Positions 9,101 through 16,406 of a stretch of 37,233 nucleotides of DNA are shown piece by piece; positions within the stretch are counted from its first letter, which is position 1; every line of letters starts with the position of its first letter. The stretch is taken from positions 1 to 37,233 of the forward strand of contig NZ_JADEXE010000030.1 in NCBI RefSeq assembly GCF_015207265.1, given 5' to 3'. Under the pieces are notes generated by a model. The model saw only the letters and a program-made list of their open reading frames with translations. It searched no databases and had not been told where the DNA came from. The stretch is from Nodosilinea sp. LEGE 07298 (lineage in GTDB: Bacteria; Cyanobacteriota; Cyanobacteriia; Phormidesmidales; Phormidesmidaceae). A program made the translations under genes and the position numbers.

Positions 9101-10951
9101 CTCGAAGCCGCCGCTGGTTTGGAAGCTGGAGGTGGCGGCGTTGTAGCCAAACACCGGCACCTGGAACTTGACGGCACCAAACTCGCCCAGGTCTAAATCC
9201 CAGAAGGTGATGCCGTTTGCTTCGGTCACCTCGACGGCTTTGAGGATGGAGCTGCGGGGAATGACTCGAATGCCGCCGCTAACGCTGATCGCCAGTTCCG
9301 TTTCAATGGTGGTCTCGACCGGGTTGGCAGGGTCGAAGGTGTTGAACAATTCCAGGGCAGGTTGGCTGTCGGTGACGCCGAACAGGTTGTTGAGGTCTGC
9401 GGGCAGGCCGACGCCGATGCGAGCCGATAGCTCAATGGACTGGCCCAGAACCACCGCCAGATCGGTCACATCGATGCGGGCAGCCCCCAGGGAAATGCTC
9501 AGGTCGTCGTCAATTTCAATGTCGGGGATGTTGAAGTCGAAGGGAGCCAATACCCGATCTGCGGTCACTCGCACCGAGTCGTTGGTGGCGCGGAAGGTGG
9601 CGTTGATCGCTTCCGGTAGCCGAGATTGAACGTCGGGGTGCCAACCGTCAAAGGTAAGCCCCACGGCGGCTTCAAAAATCCAGATGCTGCGGGCTACCCC
9701 GACAGGGTCGCGGCGGACAAAGGAGATTTCGCCAAAGGCCATCGCCATTGTCGCCCGATCGCTGGGCGGCAGAGGCAGGGTGACGGTTGCCACATCGGGC
9801 GCAAACACCAGGCTGGTTTCGGTGGCGGTGCGGGCCAGGGTGAGGGTGCCCTCAAAGTCGAAGACCTCTTCAACCATCATCCGCCCTGAGGCCGAGAGGC
9901 TCCACTCGGCGGGTTCGGCGGGCTCACCGGGAACGGCAATCGGGCGGCTGTAGGCCATCGCTAGGCCGGTGACGCCAAAGCTACCAACGCCTTCCAGTTG
10001 GATCAGATCTCGCAGGCCAGGGGCCGAGCTGCTCAGCATCAGCGTGCGAACGCCTTCTCGTTGGGCGTACTGGGCGGATAGGGAAATGCTTTCGTCAAAA
10101 ATCACAGCCGCCACATCGCCCTGCACCTGCCAGTCGGAACCGGACAGTTCAAAGTCGAGGCTGAAGCTGCTAAGGGAAAAGTCGGTGGCGATCGCAACCG
10201 TTTCACTCCCGATAATAGATACAGCGGCGTTGATTTGGCTGGTGGCTACTGGGCCTGAGCCGTCTACAGTGCGCTCCACACTGAAGTTAGCTTCGCTAAT
10301 CGTCAGGCCGCCGCCGTTGGCTGGAAATTCCCAGGCTCCAGCAGATGCCGCGCTGAGAGAGAACGCGCCGGTGCCGGTGGTGATGCTAGCAGCAATGTCA
10401 GCAAAGGCAATGCGGGGCAGTTCTTCGGGCAGTGCGGTGCCATCGAGGAAAAGGGTGGCGATCGCGCCCAAATCCAGCTCAGCGATCGTCCAGTCTAGGG
10501 TATAGCTGCCGTCGGCGCGAGCGACCTGAATCTGCGTATCAAGTTCGACCTCGCCGCTGCGGATGATGCCGCTGAAATTGCCGGTTACTGAGTTGCCCTG
10601 GCCGACAATTTGCAAAGCAATTTCCATCGCCTCTAGCGACAGCCAAGGGGCACCGGGGAGAAGACCTGTGGGTAGCTGGGCGTTGAAGTCAAAGGTGAGG
10701 GGGCCATCGTCCTGGGTAAACATCAGGGTAAGACCGACCTGAGCTGTACCGAGTAAGGTTGCTTTGCCAGACAGGGCAACCGCATTATCTAGGCCGGTTA
10801 CGGTCGCTTCTTCAAAATTTAGGGTCTCGGTTTGAAGCAGGCTAAATACATCTCCCAAAGGAAAGTCTGACAGTGTTTGGGGGGTAAGGGTAAGCTGTCC
10901 TTCAGACAGAGCGGTCTGTAGTGCAGAGGAAATTGTATTGATGGTAGACAT
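6143..10951 (-). CDS. Giant beta-rich repetitive protein with C-terminal coiled coil, function unknown
   Basis: 1602 residues from ATG at 10951, chosen over the ATG at 11011 because AGGAGA lies nine bases upstream of it. There is no signal peptide or membrane helix, so it is probably cytoplasmic or exported without a leader. Most of the protein is alternating beta-strand sequence with recurring motifs such as LSLEAM, FSLSAAS, LSFGTLTGGSLF and VQGDVDVNLWGL, suggesting stacked beta-helical or lipid-transfer-like repeats. Residues about 1348-1430 form a charged Ala/Arg/Asn/Gln-rich coiled coil. A short segment with two cysteines (CVNIPFVGRQC) and a second helical stretch follow, and the end returns to beta strands. 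It resembles large uncharacterised bacterial proteins of the DUF6603 kind, but I cannot confirm that. It stands alone between structured intergenic regions. Confidence 0.8.
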   Translation of the reverse strand: MSTINTISSALQTALSEGQLTLTPQTLSDFPLGDVFSLLQTETLNFEEATVTGLDNAVALSGKATLLGTAQVGLTLMFTQDDGPLTFDFNAQLPTGLLPGAPWLSLEAMEIALQIVGQGNSVTGNFSGIIRSGEVELDTQIQVARADGSYTLDWTIAELDLGAIATLFLDGTALPEELPRIAFADIAASITTGTGAFSLSAASAGAWEFPANGGGLTISEANFSVERTVDGSGPVATSQINAAVSIIGSETVAIATDFSLSSFSLDFELSGSDWQVQGDVAAVIFDESISLSAQYAQREGVRTLMLSSSAPGLRDLIQLEGVGSFGVTGLAMAYSRPIAVPGEPAEPAEWSLSASGRMMVEEVFDFEGTLTLARTATETSLVFAPDVATVTLPLPPSDRATMAMAFGEISFVRRDPVGVARSIWIFEAAVGLTFDGWHPDVQSRLPEAINATFRATNDSVRVTADRVLAPFDFNIPDIEIDDDLSISLGAARIDVTDLAVVLGQSIELSARIGVGLPADLNNLFGVTDSQPALELFNTFDPANPVETTIETELAISVSGGIRVIPRSSILKAVEVTEANGITFWDLDLGEFGAVKFQVPVFGYNAATSSFQTSGGFEVVRPLSIPLTPAKLLLEAVGLGAIASGIPDGIPMEPIKILDDEGNFHTEELVALLEQVTDGEFPDGLGDALNVIGDQLERLPASFREYLNVEIPDSFSFELAVTPTGEIRLDAHVNEGDPPVRLLYPSFTPVPLPLPALNGVELRSLSFGTLTGGSLFLLQVDADIDQFDLLTLGGSLLIPDIDALPLPDTRDLRRRLELHNLFMIVVYQTGIPIPIPLFYDKLGLDYLGLEGLNLETNIQFPQPSLNLAEVGEVLSKLKRFFTDRDYLLDPNDPPEDFNLRFTFPLPNNFLKLPEYLGSERLGSDDTGIEIDAYRNLAHLLNGFKTFSLNELIQSVPLEHRVNSADVSFGPLTMGAGWLVTTPGEFQQIASVTADRQRVYDRLGFSSDEEARDVFAIAPLPPASASTEEEGLVALLRGTWGIANVAQFDAAFGLAASGSQGFSTGFRIAGDITNVLDMEVAGLVAINTPSATNPGQTDAFRLAGHTHLSLLNHQIFDGDVQILNDTFQVRGDLSLFPANSPLQVNGQWDGIISPSSVAFNGDVTASLAGFDLAGARAALNNQRLFLQGTWLGVTTTLDVTARDRVVVLQGDVDVNLWGLQADLSVNIDTAQGAKVQGEVQGINMLNGAFRLSGTNGRANPSVSLQVGPGLPLRASLSGAVSLLGFTSATDLSVSENQFSFQTSGNVFNRFRCNISASGRQLTSAADFRISGRFENDLFAFINREATRVIESAVNDATAELRAAERDVENARNTVNRLQDTVNQQRGIVQRERNSATQELRNAQNAVNSARNRVNDLNRQIRDRQAELRREQNNQSCVNIPFVGRQCVPRRPDRITRLGIEIGGLQTALITANGTLQGAEAALRLVERGVDNTPIDLDPRVAGPLAAMETANAGLTVAQASLRGSQAAVGAFGDISTFITRNGIGSVLDVRSASFDLALSAASSSRIQLGFTLVYLGQSRSLSMAFDFNNPLASAEALARDLLPD

Positions 10952-11294
10952 CAGTCCTGGTCTCCTAGAAATGGGGGCAATACTTGAATCGTTGGATCGC
11001 AGGTCACACACAAGTACGAGACTGGCACGCTCTGAATCTTTGTCAGTAGTCAGTAACTCGTTGTGTAAGGAAACAGAGCTTCTCGATGCCTTTCCCTAGG
11101 CAATTGTGTGCTCTCAATCACACCCTCCGGTAATCTGTATCAAGTTCAAGTCGAAAGAAAAAGGCTACAGCGATGTCAATCTTGAGGATTATGAGAGAGA
11201 TAAGTTATCCTTCTAACCGACTATCAAAAGAACTAAAAGTATTCTCTATTAATGCTTGTATTTTCAGAAGAAAAAATTGAAGCTAATACTTATT

Positions 11295-11398
11295 TATAGC
11301 CATAGTCACGTTGGTTAGGACATTCAGAAACCCTATGAACGTTCAAACGTTTGAACGTTCATAGGAGACCTGTCTTAACCAGACTAGCCACAGCTATA
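11295..11398. mobile_element. 104-bp MITE-like element with a perfect 34-bp central palindrome
   Basis: The ends read TATAGC and GCTATA, and the inner arms continue to pair imperfectly (TGGTTAGGACA against TGTCTTAACCA). The centre, 11332-11365, is a perfect 34-bp palindrome built from CCTATGAACGTTCAAAC and its complement. There is no reading frame inside. The form fits a non-autonomous element mobilised by a transposase that targets TA, such as IS630/Tc1-mariner, but this is inference. A cruciform or regulatory role is the alternative. Confidence 0.6.
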
Positions 11399-11542
11399 GT
11401 TCTTTTTTATACAGGTAGAGATATATTTGCTGACCTCTAAGAGTGTTCCAACTAAATACTTATCCAGAGTTTTACGGCAACAGGCCCAACGAGTCGAGCT
11501 TGTAACCTCAGAGGGGACATTTATTTAGATGGAATACTCTAA

Positions 11543-11588
11543 GCGAATGCCCCCCAGCCCATTAGGAATGGAGCAGAGGAGCATTCGC
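11543..11588 (-). terminator. Structured 3' region of the LREEN-repeat gene
   Basis: On the minus strand GCGAATGCTCC pairs with GGGGCATTCGC (one G-U), enclosing an inner CCATT/AATGG stem. It starts about a dozen bases past the stop of the small secreted protein. No U-run follows, so termination is plausible rather than certain. Confidence 0.4.
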
Positions 11589-11600
11589 AAGAGCAAAAAC

Positions 11601-11894
11601 CTAAGCCGTAAAGTCAGTATCTAGATTCTCTTCGCGGAGTTGGCCAAAATCCACGGCCCCTTTGTCGCGGTTCTCTTCGCGCAGCTTATCAAAGTCAACT
11701 TTGTCAAGGTTCTCTTCGCGCAGCTTACCAAAATCAACTTTGTCGAGATTCTCTTCACGGAGTTGGTCAAAGTCTACGGCAGACTTTTCGAGATTCTCTT
11801 CACGAAGTTCGCGGAAACTAGGAGCCGCGAAAGCCGGAGTAACCGTAACAGTAGCGAGAGCAGCAGTCAGAATAAAGAGGGCAGTGCGTTTCAT
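11601..11894 (-). CDS. Small secreted protein of tandem LREENLDK repeats
   Basis: A 97-residue protein. Residues 1-24 are a clear signal peptide (MKRTALFILTAALATV, cleavage near AFAA). The mature part is five copies of a 13-15-residue unit with the pattern F-x-x-L-R-E-E-N-L-D-K plus a short V-D linker. The spacing suggests regularly repeated charged amphipathic helices. AGGAG lies nine bases before the ATG, so it is probably well translated. I do not recognise a named family; relatives may exist as repeat-number variants. Repeat number may change by slippage because the DNA units are nearly identical. Confidence 0.75.
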   Translation of the reverse strand: MKRTALFILTAALATVTVTPAFAAPSFRELREENLEKSAVDFDQLREENLDKVDFGKLREENLDKVDFDKLREENRDKGAVDFGQLREENLDTDFTA

Positions 11895-12059
11895 AGTGTT
11901 TGACTCCTTTGAGGGCTAAAGAGTTGTTCAATCAATCAACTTGAGTCCTATAGTGCTGGAGCCCACTGAGCCCCTCCTGACTCCCCTCTGAGGTGACCTT
12001 AAGGGCTACCTGAGAATCCTGAGAAGAGACCCAAAACTAACTGAGTTACAAGCCTCGCC

Positions 12060-12281
12060 TTAGCGTTTCATCTCAACCTGACGAGAGCGCCTGGGGCATA
12101 CATCGCCTGGTGCAAGAGCAGTTGGGCCTTTTTGCTCGGTGTTGGTATGCTGTCGCTGCTCCCGCTGCTGGCGTCGCCGTTCAAGGCCGCGAGCGAGTTC
12201 ATTTGAACGCGCAGTCCTCCGCCAGGGACTGATCAGATCGGCCAAGTTCACTGAGCCATCTCCGCTGGATAAAGCTGTCAT
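12060..12281 (-). CDS. Hypothetical small protein
   Basis: A 73-residue frame, MTALSSGDGSVNLADLISPW at the start, then a strongly Arg/Gln-rich helix (ELARGLERRRQQREQRQ) and a basic tail. No family recognised and no ribosome site: the upstream sequence is AT-rich with another ATG out of frame. It lies divergent from the OB-fold gene. It may be real, a remnant, or chance. Confidence 0.28.
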   Translation of the reverse strand: MTALSSGDGSVNLADLISPWRRTARSNELARGLERRRQQREQRQHTNTEQKGPTALAPGDVCPRRSRQVEMKR

Positions 12282-12362
12282 TTTTTAGTCATGGTTGATT
12301 TATAGACTGCGAATGTTCCCTGGTTGACTTGGCTCGTTTTGCTCACTCCCTGGAGATTAATA

Positions 12363-12926
12363 ATGATGAATCGCATTGTTATAGGTGCCCTAGTGGCCGG
12401 TGGGATTGGGGCCGTCCTGGTGCTACCCAATCTCAGCCATGCCCAAACCACCCACACCGGCAGCGTTGAGCGGGTCTGGGAAGATGGCTTTCGACTCAAC
12501 ACAGGCGATCGCACCCTCCGGGTCGATGCCTGGGATGTCTACGGCGACAGCACCGCCAGCTATGTCACCATCGGCGATGAATTGACCATCACAGGCGAAT
12601 TTGAAGGTCGCGAGTTTGATGCCTCCACCATCACAGGAGCGGGCTCTGACTCTACCAGTGCCGTCTCAGCAACGGAGGTGCCGTCGGAGGCTCCAGCGGC
12701 AGATCCCAATCCTGGCCCTAATTCCAACGCCTACAGCGGCACCGTTGAACGAGTATGGGAAGATGGCTTTCAGCTCAATACGGGCGATCGCACCCTGCGG
12801 GTCGACACCTGGGCTGTCTACGGCGACAACACCGCCAGTTATGTTTCGGTGGGCGATCGCATCACCATGACCGGTGAATTCGAGAACGGCGAATTCGATG
12901 CCTCCACCGTTCGCCCAACTCCCTAA
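12363..12926 (+). CDS. Exported protein with two tandem OB-fold (BOF/YgiW-like) domains
   Basis: 187 residues from ATG at 12363, preceded by GGAG at 12352-12355; an immediately following second ATG is also possible. A signal peptide ends at SHAQ (about residues 1-28). Two 58-residue domains follow, each reading GxVERVWEDGF, LNTGDRTLRVD, YGD and TGEFE, linked by a Ser/Ala/Pro-rich spacer. The pattern is like small bacterial OB-fold proteins (YgiW/YdeI or DUF5666 type), periplasmic proteins linked to stress in enterobacteria. It stands 42 bases upstream of a two-component system on the same strand and may be co-transcribed with it, perhaps as its target or accessory. The family assignment is moderate; the export signal is clear. 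Confidence 0.75.
   Translation: MMNRIVIGALVAGGIGAVLVLPNLSHAQTTHTGSVERVWEDGFRLNTGDRTLRVDAWDVYGDSTASYVTIGDELTITGEFEGREFDASTITGAGSDSTSAVSATEVPSEAPAADPNPGPNSNAYSGTVERVWEDGFQLNTGDRTLRVDTWAVYGDNTASYVSVGDRITMTGEFENGEFDASTVRPTP
12459..12632 (+). repeat. First copy of 174-bp intragenic duplication
   Basis: Matches 12738-12911 over 174 bases without gaps, each copy coding for one OB-fold domain. High nucleotide identity, with many changes silent, points to a fairly recent in-frame duplication. Confidence 0.8.
12738..12911 (+). repeat. Second copy of 174-bp intragenic duplication
   Basis: Partner of 12459-12632; the two are separated by a linker of about 35 codons. Confidence 0.8.
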
Positions 12927-12968
12927 ACTCCATAATTAGTAACTCCCCCCTGGTTGGATCTCTCGCCC

Positions 12969-13646
12969 ATGCGCATCCTGCTGGTCGAAGACGACCCCGC
13001 ACAATGTGAACCCCTGCAGGCAGCGTTGACCCACGCTGGCCATGTGGTCGATGCGGTTGAAGATGGCACCACCGCCCGCTGGCTGATGGGTGAAAAAGAC
13101 TACGACCTGCTCATTTTCGACTGGATGCTGCCCGGAGAAGACGGCATTTCCCTGTGCCAGCATTACCGCCGAGAGGGCAAAGCCGCTCCCATTCTGATGC
13201 TGACGGCCAAAGACACCACCGCCGATAAGGTCATGGGCCTAGATGCCGGGGCCGATGACTATCTGGTGAAGCCCGTCGATGTGGCAGAACTGCTGGCGCG
13301 GGTGCGCGCCCTGCGACGGCGATCGCCCCTCTGGTGCGGCGATGTACTGCAAGTGGCGGATCTGGTGCTCTACTTAGATACGATGCGGGTGGAACGGGGC
13401 GATGATAACCTCAAGCTCTCCAGTCGCGACTTTCAACTGCTGGAATATCTGCTGCGCCACCCTCGCCAGGTGCTTACCCACGACCAAATTGAGCAAGCCC
13501 TCTGGGAATGGGGCTCAGAACCCGAGAGCAACGCCGTCACCGCTCGCGTCAAACGACTGCGTCAGCGACTGCGCAGTTTGGAGACCGACACCTGGATTGA
13601 AACGGTCTACGGTGTCGGCTATCGCCTTGACCCTCCTGAGTTGTGA
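12969..13646 (+). CDS. OmpR/PhoB-family response regulator, RppA-like
   Basis: 225 residues from ATG at 12969 (MRILLVEDD); an in-frame TTG 15 bases earlier is less likely. The receiver domain has the acidic pocket E7-D8-D9, phosphoacceptor D51 in IFDWMLPGEDG, T79 and K101 in YLVKPVD. The C-terminal half is a winged-helix DNA-binding domain (LSSRDFQLLEYLLRHP, then ETVYGVGYRL). The receiver wording (LTAKDTTADKVMGLDAGADD) closely resembles cyanobacterial RppA regulators, which are tied to redox and metal responses. The gene for its kinase starts three bases after the stop. It likely controls the upstream OB-fold gene or others; that target is inferred. Confidence 0.92.
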   Translation: MRILLVEDDPAQCEPLQAALTHAGHVVDAVEDGTTARWLMGEKDYDLLIFDWMLPGEDGISLCQHYRREGKAAPILMLTAKDTTADKVMGLDAGADDYLVKPVDVAELLARVRALRRRSPLWCGDVLQVADLVLYLDTMRVERGDDNLKLSSRDFQLLEYLLRHPRQVLTHDQIEQALWEWGSEPESNAVTARVKRLRQRLRSLETDTWIETVYGVGYRLDPPEL

Positions 13647-13649
13647 TCG

Positions 13650-15113
13650 ATGGCAAACCTGGCCCAACGCCTGTATCAGCCCTGGCAAAACCTGTCGATC
13701 CGAGTGCGGGGAGCGGTGATCATCGCGATCCCAGTCACCGGTATGTTTACGGCACTGTCGGCCTTTGCCTGGCTCAAGGCCAGCTTGGCCGAAGACGAAA
13801 CCTGGGTACAACACACCCAAACGGTGCGGCTCGAAACCAAATACCTGGTCAAGGCTCTGGTCGATGCCGAAACCGGAGTGCGCGGCTATGGCCTGACCCG
13901 GCAGGAGGAGTTTTTGGAGCCCTACCGCTGGGCGCAAAGCGAAATTCCCAGTTCTCTGAACCGCCTCGAAATTCTAGTCAGCGACAACTCGGCCCAGGTG
14001 GAACGGGTGCAGGACATTCGCCAACTGGCGGACGAGAACCTGAGGATTTTTCAGCAGAAATTAACCCTCAAGCAGGAACCCCAGCTGATTCCAGCGGAGC
14101 CCAGCACCCTGGTACCCGCCGCCGCGCTTTACGCCTGGCTGGAGGAGGGCAAAGAGACCATGGATGCCGCCCGCAACGCCATCGACCGCTTCATGGCGGT
14201 CGAAGAAGCCTTGCTGGCCGAGCGGATTCAGCACCGCGATCGCTACCAGCAAGGGGCCTGGCTGGCCTTGTGTTTGCTGGGGGTGATTGGCACCCTGGCC
14301 GCCTGTTTCGCCATTCACCTGTTCCACCAGCTAGAGCGAGAACTGGCTGACCGCGAAGCACATCTCAAAACCACCAACCAGCGTTTGGAAAACGCCTGCA
14401 ACCAGCTTCAGCGGTTTACCGCCAACGCCTCCCACGAACTCCGCGCCCCTCTAGCGGCGGTGCTGAGCAATGCCCAGGTCGGTCTGATGGCCCTGGATGA
14501 CGTTGACTTGGAGGATCCTGAACCCGATCTCCGATCCGACGACATTCGTCCACGCCTGGAAAATATTGTGAGTCTGACCAAAACAATGACTACCCTGGTC
14601 AGCGAACTGCTGTTTTTGGCCCGCTATGAGGGACTGCTGGCTCCAGACGACCTGCAAACGGTCGATCTAACCGACCTGGTGGCTCAGCTGGCCAGCGATT
14701 GGCAGAGTGAAGCCCAAACCCACAACCTTCAACTCTCCTCGCAGTTGCCCGCTACTGCCGTCATGGTCAAGGCCGACGCCAATCTACTACGTCAGGCGAT
14801 CGCTAACCTCCTCAGCAACGCCTGTCGGTACACCCCCGCTGGAGGACACATTCAGCTTCGGTTACGGCAGCAGGAACACCAGGCCGTGATTGAGGTGCAG
14901 GACGACGGTATCGGCATTCCCAAAGAGTCGCTGCCGATGATTTTTGAACGGTTTTACCGGGTTGATTCAAAACGAACCAAAGCCTCTGGCGGGCTCGGGC
15001 TGGGGCTAGCCATAGTCCAACAAATTGTGCAGGCTCACCGAGGTCAGGTTGACGTGACCAGCATCCTGGAAGAGGGATCAACGTTTTCCATTGTCCTGAA
15101 CTCGTTAGATTGA
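13650..15113 (+). CDS. CHASE3-type membrane sensor histidine kinase
   Basis: 487 residues: membrane helix at about 20-41, an extracytoplasmic all-helical sensor with the CHASE3 signature ([22 protein letters not shown]), and a second helix at about 203-225. The phosphoacceptor is H262 in [14 protein letters not shown]. The HATPase domain has the N-box [12 protein letters not shown]1 box DDGIGIP and G2 GGLGLGLAI. It should phosphorylate the response regulator three bases upstream. RppB kinases share the dimerisation/phosphotransfer wording, but the CHASE3 sensor suggests a different or modified input. The ligand is not predictable from sequence. Confidence 0.92.
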   Translation: MANLAQRLYQPWQNLSIRVRGAVIIAIPVTGMFTALSAFAWLKASLAEDETWVQHTQTVRLETKYLVKALVDAETGVRGYGLTRQEEFLEPYRWAQSEIPSSLNRLEILVSDNSAQVERVQDIRQLADENLRIFQQKLTLKQEPQLIPAEPSTLVPAAALYAWLEEGKETMDAARNAIDRFMAVEEALLAERIQHRDRYQQGAWLALCLLGVIGTLAACFAIHLFHQLERELADREAHLKTTNQRLENACNQLQRFTANASHELRAPLAAVLSNAQVGLMALDDVDLEDPEPDLRSDDIRPRLENIVSLTKTMTTLVSELLFLARYEGLLAPDDLQTVDLTDLVAQLASDWQSEAQTHNLQLSSQLPATAVMVKADANLLRQAIANLLSNACRYTPAGGHIQLRLRQQEHQAVIEVQDDGIGIPKESLPMIFERFYRVDSKRTKASGGLGLGLAIVQQIVQAHRGQVDVTSILEEGSTFSIVLNSLD

Positions 15114-15504
15114 ACTCGGGAACTGGCCCTAGAGATTGAAAGTCGATTTAGTCCCCTGAACAGCCACAACAACGCCTAACCCTGCACTCAAAAGAGCCGA
15201 GTGTAAATTTCACACCACACAAAGGTTTCAGCAATTTTCGATCAGTTGCGCGCGCCGCAACCATGCCACGGCTGCATCTCCTGCGGAAACCCTCTTTACA
15301 GAGAGCATCCACGTCAATCGAGAGCTTTAGCGACAAACGGGGCATCAGCCCTTCTGTCGTCAGAAACCCTTAAGGGCTGGCTCAAAGAGCATTCCGGCGT
15401 CGAAACTATACATCGTAAAGGCAAGGTTGTGAGCTTCGACACTTTGATTCTGACAAATTAAGCGCTTGAAGCCTTTTTTGCTCTCTTATTGCAGTGCCAT
15501 TCTT
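15114..15504. other. Gap between convergent genes, with a possible transposase relic
   Basis: About 390 bases between the kinase and dienelactone hydrolase stops. A GTTGCG/CGCAAC hairpin (about 15245-15261) and the small plus-strand frame 15246-15461 are the only structure seen. No clear terminator was found for either gene. Confidence 0.4.
15246..15461 (+). pseudogene. Possible ISL3-family transposase relic with internal deletion
   Basis: A 71-residue frame. Its first part has Cys-x2-Cys-x2-Cys (CHGCISCG) followed by REHPRQSRALA, resembling the N-terminal zinc-finger and HSRY-R-LAD region of ISL3 transposases. Its second part, SETLKGWLKEHSGVETIHR, resembles the AETLxxWLxxHPGVExISRDR segment of their catalytic domain. 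The helix-turn-helix and first catalytic Asp region that should lie between are missing, so if the match is right this is a collapsed relic. No start or ribosome site is convincing. The similarity is from memory and modest. Confidence 0.33.
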
Positions 15505-16242
15505 TTACAGGTGAGTTTGAAGAAACAGCGTTAACTTGTGCCAAGCATCGATGGCAGCAGCGGCGTGGTAAGACTCTCGCTCATGGCAGAAGAAGCCGTG
15601 AGTGGCTTCGGGGTAAAGCATCAACATACAAGGCTTGCCGAGTTCCTGAAAGCGGGTTTCGATTTGTTGAATGCGATCGCGGCCAATGAACGGATCTTGC
15701 CCGCCAAAGACCAGCAGCATTGGCACAGTAATATCTTTTACGGCCTCGATCCACTCGTCTAGCACCATGCCGTAGAAGGGGGCAGCGGCGGCAATCTCTG
15801 AGGAAAAGCGGCAGGCAGTCAGAAAGGTGAGCCCGCCTCCCAGGCAAAATCCGGTCACACCGATGCGTCCAGCATCCACTGTAGGCAACGCTTTGAGATA
15901 GGCGATCGCGGCCTTCAGATCCTGCTCAACGGGCTGACCAAAATCCAGGCGATACATGGCCGCCATCGCCTGATCGACCTCGTCATAGCCAAAGGTGATG
16001 TTCTCACCCTCTCGGTAGTACAGGTTGGGGGCCAGCACCGCATAGCCATCCTGGGCCAGGCGAAGGGCAATATCGCGAATGTGACGGGTCAGGCCAAAGG
16101 CTTCCATCAGGAGCAAGACAACGGGCAGTCGTTGGTCAAAGACCGGCCCTGAAGGGCCATCGCCCCCGGCAGGCTGGCAAAAAAAGGCGGGCATCTGACC
16201 ATCTGAGGTGGTAAAGATTACGTTGGCATGTTCAACAGGCAT
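15505..16242 (-). CDS. Dienelactone hydrolase family protein
   Basis: 245 residues from ATG at 16242; GGGAGAA sits eight bases upstream, favouring it over the in-frame GTG at 16257. An alpha/beta-hydrolase with nucleophile C133 in GFCLGGG, acid D183 in FGGQDPFI and H215 in EATHGFF, the Cys-Asp-His triad of dienelactone hydrolases. The family opens lactone rings in chloroaromatic breakdown, but most cyanobacterial members have no known substrate. Length fits the family. It is cytosolic. It is followed upstream by the AraC/cupin pair on the same strand, 164 bases away. Confidence 0.9.
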   Translation of the reverse strand: MPVEHANVIFTTSDGQMPAFFCQPAGGDGPSGPVFDQRLPVVLLLMEAFGLTRHIRDIALRLAQDGYAVLAPNLYYREGENITFGYDEVDQAMAAMYRLDFGQPVEQDLKAAIAYLKALPTVDAGRIGVTGFCLGGGLTFLTACRFSSEIAAAAPFYGMVLDEWIEAVKDITVPMLLVFGGQDPFIGRDRIQQIETRFQELGKPCMLMLYPEATHGFFCHERESYHAAAAIDAWHKLTLFLQTHL

Positions 16243-16406
16243 GGTTGGTTCTCCCACAAAACCTGTTGTCAGCCTAGTGATTGGACTGAGCCAGCGGCTA
16301 GAACAAAACCGCTCATCTTTGGGATATTCCTGCTATACCAAGTCCATCTCGGGATCTGTGGTTTTTCTACCGGCAGAACTCCACTTCTAGACTTGAATGA
16401 GGTTGA

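Larger units (their letters stand above)
10952..11600. other. AT-rich intergenic region with a MITE-like element and a 3' hairpin
   Basis: About 650 bases with no credible gene. The right-hand part of the giant gene's leader (AGGAGA at 10961-10966) is its ribosome site. The rest is distinctly AT-rich and holds the palindromic element at 11295-11398 and the folded 3' region of the small repeat-protein gene at 11543-11588. Confidence 0.6.

Noticed and set aside
6477..10505. Several plus-strand frames of 90-200 codons inside the giant gene
   Set aside because: They lie wholly antisense to a single long frame with coherent beta-rich protein sequence, and have odd Arg/Ser/Pro compositions with no family signature.
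11601..11894. Regular repeats of about 40-45 bases, first considered a CRISPR array or satellite
   Set aside because: They are in frame, encode the LREENLDK peptide repeat and have no variable spacers.
12278..12514. A 78-codon minus-strand frame
   Set aside because: It overlaps the signal peptide and first domain of the OB-fold gene and has no ribosome site or family.
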